A stretch of DNA of 64,000 nt, taken from positions 31,668,313 through 31,732,312 of the forward strand of contig NW_026622952.1 in assembly GCF_023065955.2 (NCBI RefSeq), written 5' to 3'. This DNA is from Ursus arctos (lineage: Eukaryota; Chordata; Mammalia; Carnivora; Ursidae). The position numbers were made by a program, and so were the translations under genes. Position 1 is the stretch's first letter; every line of letters begins with the position of its first letter. This document shows positions 34,546 through 46,114 of the stretch, piece after piece. The notes below the pieces were generated by a model. That model had not been told where the DNA came from. It saw only the letters and a list, made by a program, of their open reading frames with translations, and did no database searches.

Positions 34546-36114
34546 ATAAGGCAATCCTGTGCAGGGGGCTTAACCTCGGGGTAAGGCAGCTTCCTTGGGT
34601 AGAAGTCAATCCATAGAAAGAGACGTACTGTAGATGTCAGGCATCTTATGGATTATTGTAATATGGTGTATCAATGGTTTCAACATCTTTGTGGATTGGC
34701 TGTGGGAATACTTGAATGAATCGGCTGAAAGAATAGGGGCCAGTCATAATAGTGGTAGATTTTGAAATCAAAAGTTCAGAGTTAATGCAAGTTCTACAAG
34801 TAGGAAAAAGCCTAATTATGGTGCATTAAGAAATAAATAGTTGTTAAGTATATAATGATCATCACTACAGATGAAGTTTCAAGAAGTTTAACAGAGAAGG
34901 AAGGGAGAATATTAGCATGGTAGGTAATGCAGGCAAAAACCAAGGTCCATGTTTCTCAGTTTTTTTATACCCAAACATTTTCTGAAATAGCCTTAAGTGT
35001 GTCACTATATATTATATATAACTTCATACATACATAACTTACATTGTTATAGCAATGTCTATCATTAGGACACTGAACTAGAGGTTCATGTCATAAAATA
35101 TACAGCAGGGTACAACTAGATACATCTCATAATAGGGATATTAAAATATGAAGCAAAATTTCAATAAAATAAGCTTCATCTTACGAATATATGAGAGAAC
35201 ATGATTCAAGTGTAAAGCTAATTGAATAAAGTAATGCCTGGGATGCTTCCCTTGACACTGTAGGTTACAACTTTGAGAAAGTGCTATATTGTAATCAGTG
35301 GTCTACTAGTAAATGTTTAACAACTGCTCTCTCTTTGGAGGAGGCAGTGTAGGGGTGGAAACAACTCATTTTGTAATCTCTGCTTTATCCTTCGAGTACA
35401 TATTTCCCTCACAGCCTATTTCAAGCTATGGACATGACATCACTGAAGGCAGAGTTTAGAAGCGATGAGATGGGCATGACAACAGCTGGCTTTGGCAAGA
35501 GCCAACTCCAGAATATTACTGGTTGTAATTATGGTGAACTAGTTTAGTGCTGCTTTGGATCTCTTCGCACCTTGAAAATGTTAGCCAGATATTCTGGCAT
35601 TTGGGATGTCCCAAATGCAAACTGTTTCAAAGACAGTGGTCCTCCACAAACTTTTTTGTTTGTTTCTTTAAAGGTAGAAAGGTTTAGAGAAAAAGCATGT
35701 TAAAGAGGCAATCCTGAGGAAATAAAAAATGTTGAAAGAAGTACAGAGAATGACTTAGTCTTGATTAGAAGAGAGAGGTACCTTTGTCCTTTGAGGTCAG
35801 AAGGAAAGTAATGATGCACATGGATTTATATGTGCAAAAGGAAGTTGAAGGATCCCATGCCTGATAGATCCTTTTGTACCCATGAAAGAAGAAACAAGGT
35901 CATGTGCTATCAGGCTTGGAGCTGATCACAGCCTACTTCTCCAGTTTCATCAACCAACTTTCCTTCTGCTTGTTTATTTTTATCACACACTAGCTTTTTA
36001 CCTGGTTACCAAAAGCAGTCAGAACTTCTCTGCATGGAAACCCTTCACACATTCTATTCCTCAGTCAAAGGTCACTGTACCATCTGTGTTGGGCTAACTT
36101 CTGCTCAATATTGT
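34546..36114. other. intergenic DNA, no gene recognised
   Basis: No repeat family or exon recognised. Confidence 0.4.
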
Positions 36115-36390
36115 GGTTCCAGCTTAAATATCACCTCGGAGAAGCACTCTCTGGCCTCCCTTTCAAATTAGATTTTCCCATTGTATTACCTCATAAGATC
36201 TTATATTTTTAATAATACTTATTTCCTAATTTTATGTTTATTTCTACCCTCATTTTTTTCCACATAAGGTTAACCTGAGATCAAGTCATACACATTATCT
36301 TACATATCACCCTCTCCTCAGTATCTGCACTTAACTAATATTTAATGAATGAATACATGAATAAATGAATGAGTGAATAAACAACCAAAT
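36115..36390 (+). repeat. L2 LINE 3' end
   Basis: TTAAATATCACCTCGGAGAA GCACTCTCTGGCCTCCC is the L2 'aaatgtcacctcctcagagaggccttccctg' stretch. The copy ends with TTTAATGAATGAATACATGA and an AATAAATGAATGAG tail, as L2 does. Confidence 0.75.
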
Positions 36391-37004
36391 GAACAATGAA
36401 GACTATCTGGAATAATTTAGAACTTCAACTGAAGGTATCAAAAGAGGAAGCTTATCAAGAGCAAGAAAGAAAATCTCATTGGCAAGTCTTACAAATAAAT
36501 GCCACTAAAAATTTGATAGACATGTTTGTATGCTTGACAATTCAGTATATACTTATTCCCATGTATCTTCAGACTTTTCTTAAATTTGTGATTGTCAAAA
36601 GAGAGGAAGTATTGATCTCATCAAAGCTAGTCTCCAAATGCATCTGTGAAGGACAGACACGAGAGAGCCCATCTTAGGGACTGTGATGGATTGGATTCTC
36701 TTAAAATACAGACATATTAGATGCCTTCCAGACATAACTAAAAGGCAAGTGGAGTTCGGAGGGAAAAGATAAACAGAATAAACACACAGAAACAGGAGTC
36801 TCAGAGTTCACCTCAAACATTTTTTTTTCCTACTTTTTAACCCCATTAGATAATGACAAATGGGACAAAGATGAAAAGGAGGGAGTGGTGGGAAGGAGGC
36901 AGGGACAGATGCCATAACCGACATCAGATGAGCGTTCTGTATCCATTCTCATTTTGTGTGACTAGTTTCATAATGTGAGAGACATATTAATGACAATGAT
37001 GACG
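36391..37004. other. intergenic DNA, no gene recognised
   Basis: The 93-codon plus-strand frame at 36396-36677 starts inside the L2 tail and has no domain resemblance. Confidence 0.4.
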
Positions 37005-37150
37005 ATGATGATAAAAGTTAACCCTGTACAGTACTTATGGTGAGCCTACACTGTCCTAAGTGGTTTTCATTTTAGTAATACATTAAAATGTCACAACACC
37101 GTGTGTTACATGGTGGAACATTTTACATGGAGGAAACTGGATTACTAATT
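37005..37150 (+). repeat. MIR SINE fragment
   Basis: GGTGAGCCTACACTGTCCTA AGTGGTTTTC, AAAATGTCACAACACCGTG and TTTTACATGGAGGAAACTGG follow the MIR core. Ancient tRNA-derived SINE, inactive. Confidence 0.65.
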
Positions 37151-38457
37151 CTACATAAATATTAGATTTATTTTATCTATAGTAAAATTAATAAAATTTT
37201 GACAAAGTTGATCTTTGGATCTTGAGCAAACATGTGTTTAAATGACAAAAGTGTTTAAATGGCATTTAAACAAAAATAGGTCAAATATAATGAAATTGAA
37301 AAGTGTACTCTGATTCCCTTTACCCAGGATGTCATGGAATCATTAATAGTCACTTCAATATCTTATTTTTGCAAAGACCATAAATGTTAAAACATTGTAC
37401 CTCTAAGCTCTCAGAGAAAAAGCTATTTAACCTTCTAAATCAATGCCCAAACTTTCTGTAGTATTGGGCACTGACACATCTTTTCTGTGAATGTATAAAA
37501 TCAAAGAATCTTGGAACCTGAGATAATTCTGCTTTGTAAGGTTTAAAGGTTAAAGGCATAGAATGATCTAAGTATTTAGAAGAGTAAAAGAGTGTTTTCT
37601 GAAGCAAAGAAATCACTCTAAGTTATTCAAGGCTTCCTTTTCCTCAGGGCAGCTTAAATAATTGGATTCATGGCTATCTGAATCACTGGCAGGGGGTAGA
37701 GAGGAACTAATGTCATTTTTTATATTCATCCTAAAATATTTGCTCCACTTTATTATGTCATTTAAAAATAAATTCTTTGATAGAATTAAATACTAAATAT
37801 GCAAAGTAGGATCTCAGGCAAACTATTTTTACACTAATGTAAAGGAAATTACATAAACTTCCTGTAACATAAACTGTATAAGTTTAAGCCAGGTTATCAC
37901 TTATTCATTGATTATTTAGGACAGTTTATTTATAATCATCTATACATTTAACTCATACCTTTATAAGACTGATATTACCATTTAATAAGACAAATACCAT
38001 ATCTAACACTATCCTGAATTCTTTATTTTGATATATTTTTTCCTATGTTAGCTGCTAACTAGTGAACAACATTCCAGCTATCATAAGATATAATAAGGGT
38101 TGGGTAAACAATTACAAGATTAAGGTGAAATATTTACAGAATAAGCTTGACTATCACAGTGTTTCTATATGTCAATATCAGAATAACAGTGGTATCTCTC
38201 CAGATTTATTAGTTAATTCACGTAATATAAAATTTTGTACAAAGTTTGAAGTTAGGTTAACATATTAGGGATTGTTGATGAGATTAAATACATAAAAAGA
38301 AATACTGACTTTTACATCAAGGATATAATCTAGTATAAAGAGGTAGTTTTTCTCAATGGAAAGAAATTATTATTGATAAGCTTAGTAAAACAATAGTTGG
38401 TACTAATTCTTAAATAGAGAAAGACAAGTTAAGATTAAAAAAAAAAAAACTTAAGAG
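37151..38457. other. AT-rich intergenic DNA, no gene recognised
   Basis: Nothing recognisable. The 68-codon frame at 38062-38268 has no family resemblance. Confidence 0.4.
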
Positions 38458-38470
38458 AAAAAGATAACTG

Positions 38471-38673
38471 AGGGGTGCCTGGTTGGCTCAGTCCGTTAAG
38501 GGTCTGACTCTTGGTTTTGGCTCAGGTCATGATCTCAGGGTGGTGAGATCGAGCCCTGAATTAGGCTCACCACCCAGTTGGAAGTCTGCAGAATATTATC
38601 TCACTCTCACTCTCCCTCTGCTCCTCCCTCTGCTTGTGCTCTCTCAAATAAACAAATAAAATCTTAAAAAAAA
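38471..38673 (+). mobile_element. CAN-SINE, perfect 13-bp TSD
   Basis: Head GGGGTGCCTGGTTGGCTCAG, CT-rich middle, AAATAAACAAATAAAATC tail and an A-run. AAAAAGATAACTG is repeated at 38458-38470 and 38674-38686. Confidence 0.94.
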
Positions 38674-38742
38674 AAAAAGATAACTGGACTGATAACAAAA
38701 AAGTCAAAGGAAAAAAACCCTTAAACTAGAGCCAATACCATC

Positions 38743-39007
38743 CCTTTGTTTAAATTTTAGTTAACATACAGTGCAACATTGGTTTCAAAAGAATTCAGTG
38801 ATTCATTACTTCCGTACAACACTCAGTGCTCATCACAAGTGCCCTCCTTAATCCCCATAACCCATTTAGACCATCCCCAACCACCTCTCTCCATGAACCC
38901 TGTTTGTTCTCTATAGTTATGTTTTTTTTCCCTCTCTCCTCTCTTCCCCCCTTCCAATCTGTTCATCTGTTTCGTTTCTTAAAATCCACATATGAGTGAA
39001 ATCATAT
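38743..39007 (-). mobile_element. L1 3' UTR, antisense, perfect 10-bp TSD
   Basis: Reverse complement of a second carnivore L1 3' UTR type: TTTAGTTAACATACAGTGCA, AGTGCTCATCACAAGTGCCC TCCTTAATCC, ACATATGAGTGAAATCATAT. CAATACCATC occurs at 38733-38742 and 39008-39017. Only about 265 bases were copied. Confidence 0.9.
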
Positions 39008-39017
39008 CAATACCATC

Positions 39018-41351
39018 TAATTTTAACAGCGGAAAACAAGGTATTTGCAAGGATCATAGGAAGCAACATTAATGCTTATGCCCAGATCCTTGAAATGACT
39101 ATCCTCCTAACTCCTGATAGACTGTCTGCAGGTACCAGAATTTGAAGAAGATAATCGTGTGCTTATCTAGTTGGTGATTTGATAAGAAGAGTAGCTCTGG
39201 AAACAACTGGTCATGTTACCAAGAAAATGTTGGGTATGTAAGCACTTTTATGCTGCTTGTTACATATGAATCAGAAGAATACATCCATATCCTGCTCAAT
39301 TGGTCATACCAGGCCAAGAGGGAATAAAATCCAAGTAATAAGACTGGTGCAATATTTCTATCTCCTGTTACTCTGAAAATGCCAGAAATGTCATGATTAC
39401 TCACAGAGGTCCTTCTTGTAATACTGAACCTCACCAAAAATCCCGATGTCACGCAATCAAATATGTGGCTTGCGGTAAAGATCAATTTTTTTGGCCACTT
39501 TATAGTTTATAAAATGGATTTTACTGGATTTGGAGTGTTAATTACTGCTATAATACATGCCAAATCTCTGTATATTACACATACATGTAGTTATAGTATT
39601 ACTGATTAGGTACAAAAAGATTGTTTTAACCTCAAAGTGTTAAATAGTTCCTATAAATATTTAAAAACTAAAGGAAAAGTCTGAGGAACCTGATTATAAA
39701 GCAGAAGAACTATTACAGAGGCTTTCCAAATATTATTTTTTACTCTACTGATTATGCAATAAACATTTTTATGATCTTTTATATAAAAGAAAATTGTGGG
39801 TTTGGCACAATATTTTAAAGACTAATGTTTGTAATTTGAAATTTACAGAGTTGTGTATTTCTCACTCATTGGCATTTAATATATTTTAAAAGGGTTTAGA
39901 AGTGAATTGGGGATCATTTCACATTTCCAAACCACTGTACTGTATTAAGCACGTAGCTTATTTCCTTAATTATAAATTTAAACAAATAGAAAATTGATAA
40001 CACCTAGCTTAACCAAGGTGAATAGAGTAAGTAGAATTATTTTACATTAAGGAAAGAAATATAATCTAAAGCTAAGCCATTATAAGACGATCTAGAAATT
40101 ATTAATTTAAAGAGAATTAAAAATCATTAAACTTTAAATATTAAATTTAAAGTTTACCAGAGAGTGTCTTAAATACCCAAAGACACTGAGATAATTTCTT
40201 TAATAATAGAAAAACAATAAATGGCTCAGTTTCTTTTCACAGTGAGTATATACACAGTGAATGTCTGGGTGGGGCTTTAATGTACCCACATTAGGACACT
40301 GAGCAGAATGGACCAGGAACTCCTTTGAAATGCAGATCTAGCATATAATAGTTGCCCATCCTATTTGTATGTTAAAACATAAGAATTTCCTGAGGACGTA
40401 AAATTAAAGAATCAAGTTGACATAGAATGAAATTCGATGCAGAGATTAAATAAGCAAATCCTTTTGGCATATCCTAAGGGAACATGAATTTGGTTCTTAA
40501 TGGGAAAAAGTCAATGTATTTGGGCATCATCCAGGGAATAAGCTTTGTAGAGAAAGAAATTGTAGGGCTCAATATTCTATGATATAACTTGTGCACTTCT
40601 AAAAATTTGAGAACTATGAACTTGAACTTCTTGAGATAAAGCACTATAAAAAAAATCAATAAGTACAAGTCAAATATAATTGTAACCCTAGGGATTCTGG
40701 GGGAAAAATAGAAGAAAGTCCACTCTGTTCAAGATTCCAACTATTAATTTTAAAATCATAATAGTAGTTGGCAACAACAGTTAAAAGGAAATGATGTCAA
40801 ACTCAACAACTCAGAGTACCACCTTGAGCTCAGGAGGTTGGGTAGGAACTTGCAATATACGTGGAAAACCAAAATGCCTGCAACAGAACATATAAGCTAC
40901 TTTGAAATCTGTGAGAGATTTTATTTAAAAAAAGTTAGGTCAGGTGAGAGCCTAGAAATATGATGGAAGAAGTCAAGGATGAAAGAATATTATTATTTTT
41001 TAACATTTTATTACCCATACCCAGGTCTTGAATATATAAAAGTTACCCAAGCAGAAATTATGCAAGACTTAGTTAGAAATAAAACTATAGCTTAAATATT
41101 CTAATTTCATATTTTCCATAAAAAAACGTGAATAAAAATGGGAATTACTACCCAGAGTTCTATTCTCAGGATGTGGCAATTCAAAGACACCTGTAGATAT
41201 GTAGTCAAGAATTGAAATTTTTAAAAAAATAACAATTTCCTTGAAATAATTATCAATAATAAAGTAATACCAGAACTTTCTAAAACAGAAAAAAAAAGAG
41301 GAAAAGAACAATAAAACCTTTGTGAATATTTGTCTGTTGCTGGATATTCAC
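39018..41351. other. 2.3 kb intergenic DNA, no gene recognised
   Basis: AT-rich; no recognised repeat or exon. The 89-codon minus-strand frame at 39216-39485 has no family match. Confidence 0.4.
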
Positions 41352-41758
41352 TGTTACGGGCTTAATTATGTGCCCTCCAATATTCATATGTTGAAGCCTC
41401 AACATCCAGTACCTCAGAATGTGACTGAATTTGGGAAGGGGACCTTTAAAGGAGTGACTGAGTTAAAATGAGACCATTAGTGTGGGCCCTATTCTAGTTG
41501 GACTGGTGTCCCTATAAGAGGAAATTTGGACACACAAAGACACCAGAGATGCATGCACACAAAAGAAAGACCATGTGAGGACACAACAGGAAGGCAGTGG
41601 CCACCTAGAAGCCAAGCAGATAGGCCTCAGAAGAAACCACACCTGCTGACATTTTGAGCTTGGACTTGGGCCTTCCAAATTATGAGAAAATAAATGTATG
41701 TTGTTTAAGCCACCCAGCCTATAGCATTTTGTTATGGCAGCTCCAGCAAACTAATGCA
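41352..41758 (+). repeat. MLT1-type MaLR LTR
   Basis: TGTTACGGGCTTAATTATGT GCCCTCC, ATTCATATGTTGAAGCC, ACCATGTGAGGACACAACAG GAAGGC, GAGAAAATAAATGTATGTTG TTTAAGCCACCCAGCC, ending CAAACTAATGCA. The TG...CA ends, the AATAAA and the terminal pattern are those of MaLR LTRs. No internal sequence. The 71-codon minus-strand frame is a shadow. Confidence 0.88.
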
Positions 41759-41766
41759 CCCAAATA

Positions 41767-42409
41767 CAGTTGAAACTTGTTATTCACAGAAATTATTCTC
41801 TATAAAGTTGCTGTAAACACTGAATTAGAGAATCCTGGACCATTAGTCCTAGGGGAATTACAGGGTAAGTTTCCTGCAAGTCTCTGGTCATTACATTTTC
41901 ATCAACTGGTCACTATATAACACTGTTTTACATATATGTCTGTTTAAAGACACCCATTTTAATATTATTGTTGATTCTTTAACATTAAACACATGGCCAA
42001 CAACACTATAACTCATGCCTAAATAAAGCTCGTCTAACATGTATTATCTCCATGAGGCACATCACGGCCGTCTTGTGCTTAGGAACACCGGACAGCACTT
42101 CAGCACTATCCTTTGGGGCATTTCACAGTGAAATCACCAACAAAAAGCAAATAAATATGAAAAATGTAGCACTACCTAGACCATGAAAAGGACACTTGTT
42201 TACAGTATGAAAGGTGAGACAGGAATGCAGAACTTCACCTTATTTAGTCTCAGCTGACAATGTGCATACTGGGTGACAAATATTTTGCCACTCTGTGCAT
42301 ACTCGAAATGCCATGACAGTGCCAAAAATATTAATTTGGGGGATACAAATAAATTTCAGAGAGTGAGAAAATTCCCTAATATGGACTCCATTAACATGAA
42401 TTTTTCTCT
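41767..42409 (+). repeat. Tigger-like DNA transposon remnant
   Basis: Starts CAGTTGAAACTTGTTATTCA next to a TA dinucleotide. Inside: AAAGTTGCTGTAAACACTGA, CATTTTCATCAACTGGTCAC, AAGGCACTTGTTTAC-like TTTACAGTATGAAAGGTGAG, GCATACTCGAAATGCCATGA CAGTGCC. These follow a mammalian pogo/Tigger-type non-autonomous family. The right end is broken by the SINE at 42410. Confidence 0.65.
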
Positions 42410-42608
42410 CTCTTTTTTTAAAGATTTTATTTATTTATTTGACAGAGATAGAGACAGCCAGTGAGAGAGGGAACACAAGCAGGGGGAGTGGGAGAGGAAG
42501 AAGCAGGCTCATAGCGGAGGAGCCTGATGTGGGGCTCGATCCCATAATGCCCGGATCACGCCCTGAGCCGAAGGCAGATGCTTAACCAATGTGCCACCCA
42601 GGAGCCCC
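42410..42608 (-). mobile_element. CAN-SINE, antisense, perfect 12-bp TSD
   Basis: AAAGATTTTATTTATTTATT, GACAGAGATAGAGACAGCCA, then the complement of the head ending GTGCCACCCAGGAGCCCC. GAATTTTTCTCT occurs at 42398-42409 and 42609-42620. This is the arctoid-looking subtype with AAGCAGGGGGAGTGGGAGAG. Confidence 0.95.
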
Positions 42609-42754
42609 GAATTTTTCTCTTTCAATGCCAGCCTTGCCATCTAACACCTGTCATCCATGTCATGTAATGTGTACTCAGGAAGCCACCTCCCCCCCCTGTG
42701 CTGACAGCAGAAATAAATGTGCTATTTAAAAGACAGCTAGTAGGAAAAGGTCAC

Positions 42755-43800
42755 AGGACTTCTGGGAAAGACGGTAGAGTAGGAGGACCCTAAGGCTCAC
42801 CTCATCCACAGATCCAACTAGATAACATCTCCATTAGTGTAAAAAAACAAGAAAAAGACCATAGCTAAATGTAGAGAAGAGACCATATCAAAGAAAGTAG
42901 GAAGAGCAGAGACACACCTGGGCCCCAAGTGACTCATAGAACTGTTCCTGGAAGGGAGGGACACCAAGGACATCCTGAATGGAGAGGAGCAGACTCCATG
43001 CCAAGCACAGAGGATCCGCACTGGGAAGATGAATCCTCATAACATTTGGCTTTGAAAACTGGAGGGGCCTAATTTCATTAGTTCTTACAATCAGCAGGGC
43101 TTAACACCTGGAACTTTAAAAATAAAGTGTCTGGGCTCTGGGAGAGTCAGAAGGCAAGAAGAAACAGAGCCCCACCCTTAAAGAGACCAAGCACAAAAAA
43201 CAGTCCCATTGAGGTACAGCATAAAAGGAATAGTTTGAAAAAAATACCTGGGGTATAGGAGGGAGATTTGTTTACTAATCTCAGAGCATGTGCTGGAAAG
43301 GCAGGGATCTTTGGGAGACTTCTTCAACAATAAAAGAACTGACAGGCACCATTTCCCTTCCCTACCCCCCCAACCTAGATACAGGAATACCTGCGGGAAC
43401 CAGCTCTACTGGAACACTCTCCACCTAGCTTGCTAAGGACACCAACTGTCCCTGAGCACCTCTGCAGATCCACCCCCTCCAAACATGGCTGCCTTGGCAG
43501 GAGGTTTTCCCAGGTGGCAGCAGCTCCCCTCCCTCAGTGGACAAGCAAGACCTTGATGGCACCACATGCTCTGCCTCCATGTTCTTCTGCAGACTCCCAC
43601 TTGGGCCCTGAGGCGGGAGTTGCCTAAAGTGGCTCCAAGTCCCCTCTCACAGCAGACAGGGCAAGCCTTGCTAACACCGCAAGTCCCACATTCTCCTGCA
43701 AGCTCACCTTTGGCAGGAGTTCATCCAAAGCAGCGCCAGAAGTGTGGCAGTGTGCAAGCTGCCCCAACAGGGAGCAGCACCACTCCAAAGTGATTCTTGC
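42755..43800 (+). promoter_or_regulatory. L1 5' UTR (internal promoter region), decayed
   Basis: In L1 elements this segment holds the internal RNA polymerase II promoter. Here it is recognisable by its start and by CATGGCTGCCTTGGCAGGAG-like repeated modules with GCAAGCCTTGCTAACACC. It also has the end GGGAGCAGCACCACTCCAAA GTGATTCTTGCC. The 65- and 75-codon frames at 43430-43793 lie in the UTR. Activity today is doubtful. Confidence 0.65.
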
Positions 43801-45523
43801 CTCAGGGAGACGGGAAGATCACCACACATGCCAATCCATCAACTTATTATAGATTGCTTATTATGTTACGCATAAGATGTTGTATAAGGTTAGTGGAAAC
43901 CACAAATCAAAAACAGATAATAGCTTTACAAAAAAATAGAGAGGAATCCACGTATATCACTAAAGAAAGCCAGCAAACTATGAGAGACAAGAGCAAGAGA
44001 AGAAAGGAAGAGAGAATAACTACAAAAACAACCAGCAACAAAATGGCAATAAGTACATAGCTATCAATAATTACTTTGAATGTAAATGGACTAAATGCTC
44101 CAATCAAAAGACACAGTGTGACGGAATGAATAAAATAACAAAACCCATCTATATGCTGCCTACAAGAGACTCATTTCAGACCTAAGGGCACAGGCAGAAT
44201 GAAAGTGAAGGGATAGAAAAACTTTTATCATGCAAATGGAAGTGAAAATAAGGCCAGGATATCAATACTTATATTAGACAAAATAGACTTTAAAACAGAT
44301 TGTAACAAGAGACAAATAAGAACACCATATAATCATAAAGGGAACAATCCAACAATATAACAATTATAAATATTTACGCACCCAACATGGGAAGACCCAG
44401 ATACATAAAGCAGCTGATAACAAACTTAAAGGAACTATTTGACAGTAATACAATAATAGCAGGGAAACAGAAAAGCCCACTTCATCAATGGATAGATCAT
44501 CCAAACAGAAAATCAACAAGGAAACATTGGCTTTGAATGACACATTGGACCAGAAGGATCTAACAGATATATTCAGAACATCCCTTCCTAAACAACAAAA
44601 AATACATTTTTTCAAAGTGTACATGGAACATTCTCCAGAACAGATCATATGTTAGCCCACAAAACAAGTCTGAACAAATTCCAAAAGACCAAAGTTATAC
44701 CATGCATCTTTTCCAAACATAATGTTATGAAACTTGAAATCAACCACAAGAAAAAATCTGGAAGAACACAAATACATAGAGGTTAAATAACATGTTAATA
44801 AACCACGAATGGGTCAACTGGGATATCAAAGAGGAAATCAAAAAAAATACATGGAGACAAATGAAAATGAAAATACAATCATCCAAAATCTTTGAGATGC
44901 AGCAAAAACTGTTCTTAGAGGGAAGTATACAGCAATACAGGCTTACTTTAAGAAGCAAGAAAACTCTTAAGTAAACAATCTAACCTTGTACCCATAGGAC
45001 CTAGAAAAAGAACAACAAACAAACAAACAAAAAAAAAAACCAGGATAAGGAAGGAAAAGATAAAGATTAGAGCAGAAATAAATGAAATAGACACTATAAA
45101 AATTAATAATAATGAAACCAGGAGCTGGTTCCTTGAAAAAAAAAAAAGTCAACAGAATTGATAAACCTTAGACAGAATCATCAAAAAAAAAAGTGGGGGG
45201 GACTCAAATACACAAAGTCACGAATGAAAGAGGAGAAATAACAACACCACAGAAATATAAAGGAGTGTAAGAAAATATTATGAAAAATTATATGCCAAAA
45301 AATTGGAAAATTTAAAAGAAATGGATAAATGCCTAGAAACATTTAACCCTACAAAAATTGAGCCAGGAAGAAATAGAAAATTTGAACAGATCCATTACAG
45401 CAAGGCCACTGCATTAATATTCAAAACCTCCCAACAAACAAAAGTCCAGGACCAGATGGCTTCACAGATGAATTCTACCAAACATTTAAGGAAGAATTAA
45501 CACCTATTCTTCTCAAACTATTC

Positions 45524-45562
<39 letters not shown>

Positions 45563-45563
45563 A
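45524..45563 (+). repeat. (AAAT)n microsatellite inside L1 ORF2
   Basis: About ten AAAT units replace the A-rich stretch that follows CTTCTCAAACTATTC in the L1 ORF2. Confidence 0.95.
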
Positions 45564-45916
45564 GGAGAAAAACTTCCAAATTCATTCTATGAGGCCAGCA
45601 TTACCATGATACCAAAACCAGATAAAGACACCACAAAAAAGAGAGAACTACAGGCCAATATCTCTGATGAACATAGATGCAAAAAACCTCAATAAAATAC
45701 TAGTGAATCGAATCCAACAATGCATTAAAAACATCATTCACTGCCAGTAAGTGGGAGTCATTCCTAGGATGCAATGGTGAACAAGAGTTGCAAATCAATT
45801 AATTTAATACATCCCATCAATAAGAGAAAGAATGAAAACCATATGATTTCAATGCAGAAACAAACATGTGATAATGCACAACATCCATTCACAAAAACCC
45901 TCAGGAAAGTAGTTTT

Positions 45917-46114
45917 TTGTTTGTTTTTTTTTAAGATTTTATTTATTTATCTGACAGAAACAGCCAGTGAGAGAGGGAACACAAGCAGGGGGAGTGGAGA
46001 GGAAGAAGCAGGCTCCTAGCGGAGGAGCCTGATGTGGGGCTCGATCCCAGAACGCTGGGATCACGCCCTGAGCCGAAGGCAGAGGCTTAACGACTGCACC
46101 ACCCAGGCACCCCA
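45917..46114 (-). mobile_element. CAN-SINE inserted in L1 ORF2, 16-bp TSD
   Basis: Antisense SINE with T-run, AAGATTTTATTTATTTATCT and the complement of the head ending CACCACCCAGGCACCCC. TCAGGAAAGTAGTTTT occurs exactly at 45901-45916 and 46115-46130. The 159-codon minus-strand frame at 45939-46418 joins this SINE with antisense L1 and is not a gene. Confidence 0.96.

Noticed and set aside
43430..43793. Two GC-richer frames of 65 and 75 codons, possible gene start
   Set aside because: They lie in the L1 5' UTR, which is GC-rich by nature.
43797..44060. 87-codon frame between the L1 5' UTR and ORF2, considered as ORF1
   Set aside because: Far too short for ORF1 (about 300 codons or more) and has no coiled-coil or RRM-like pattern.
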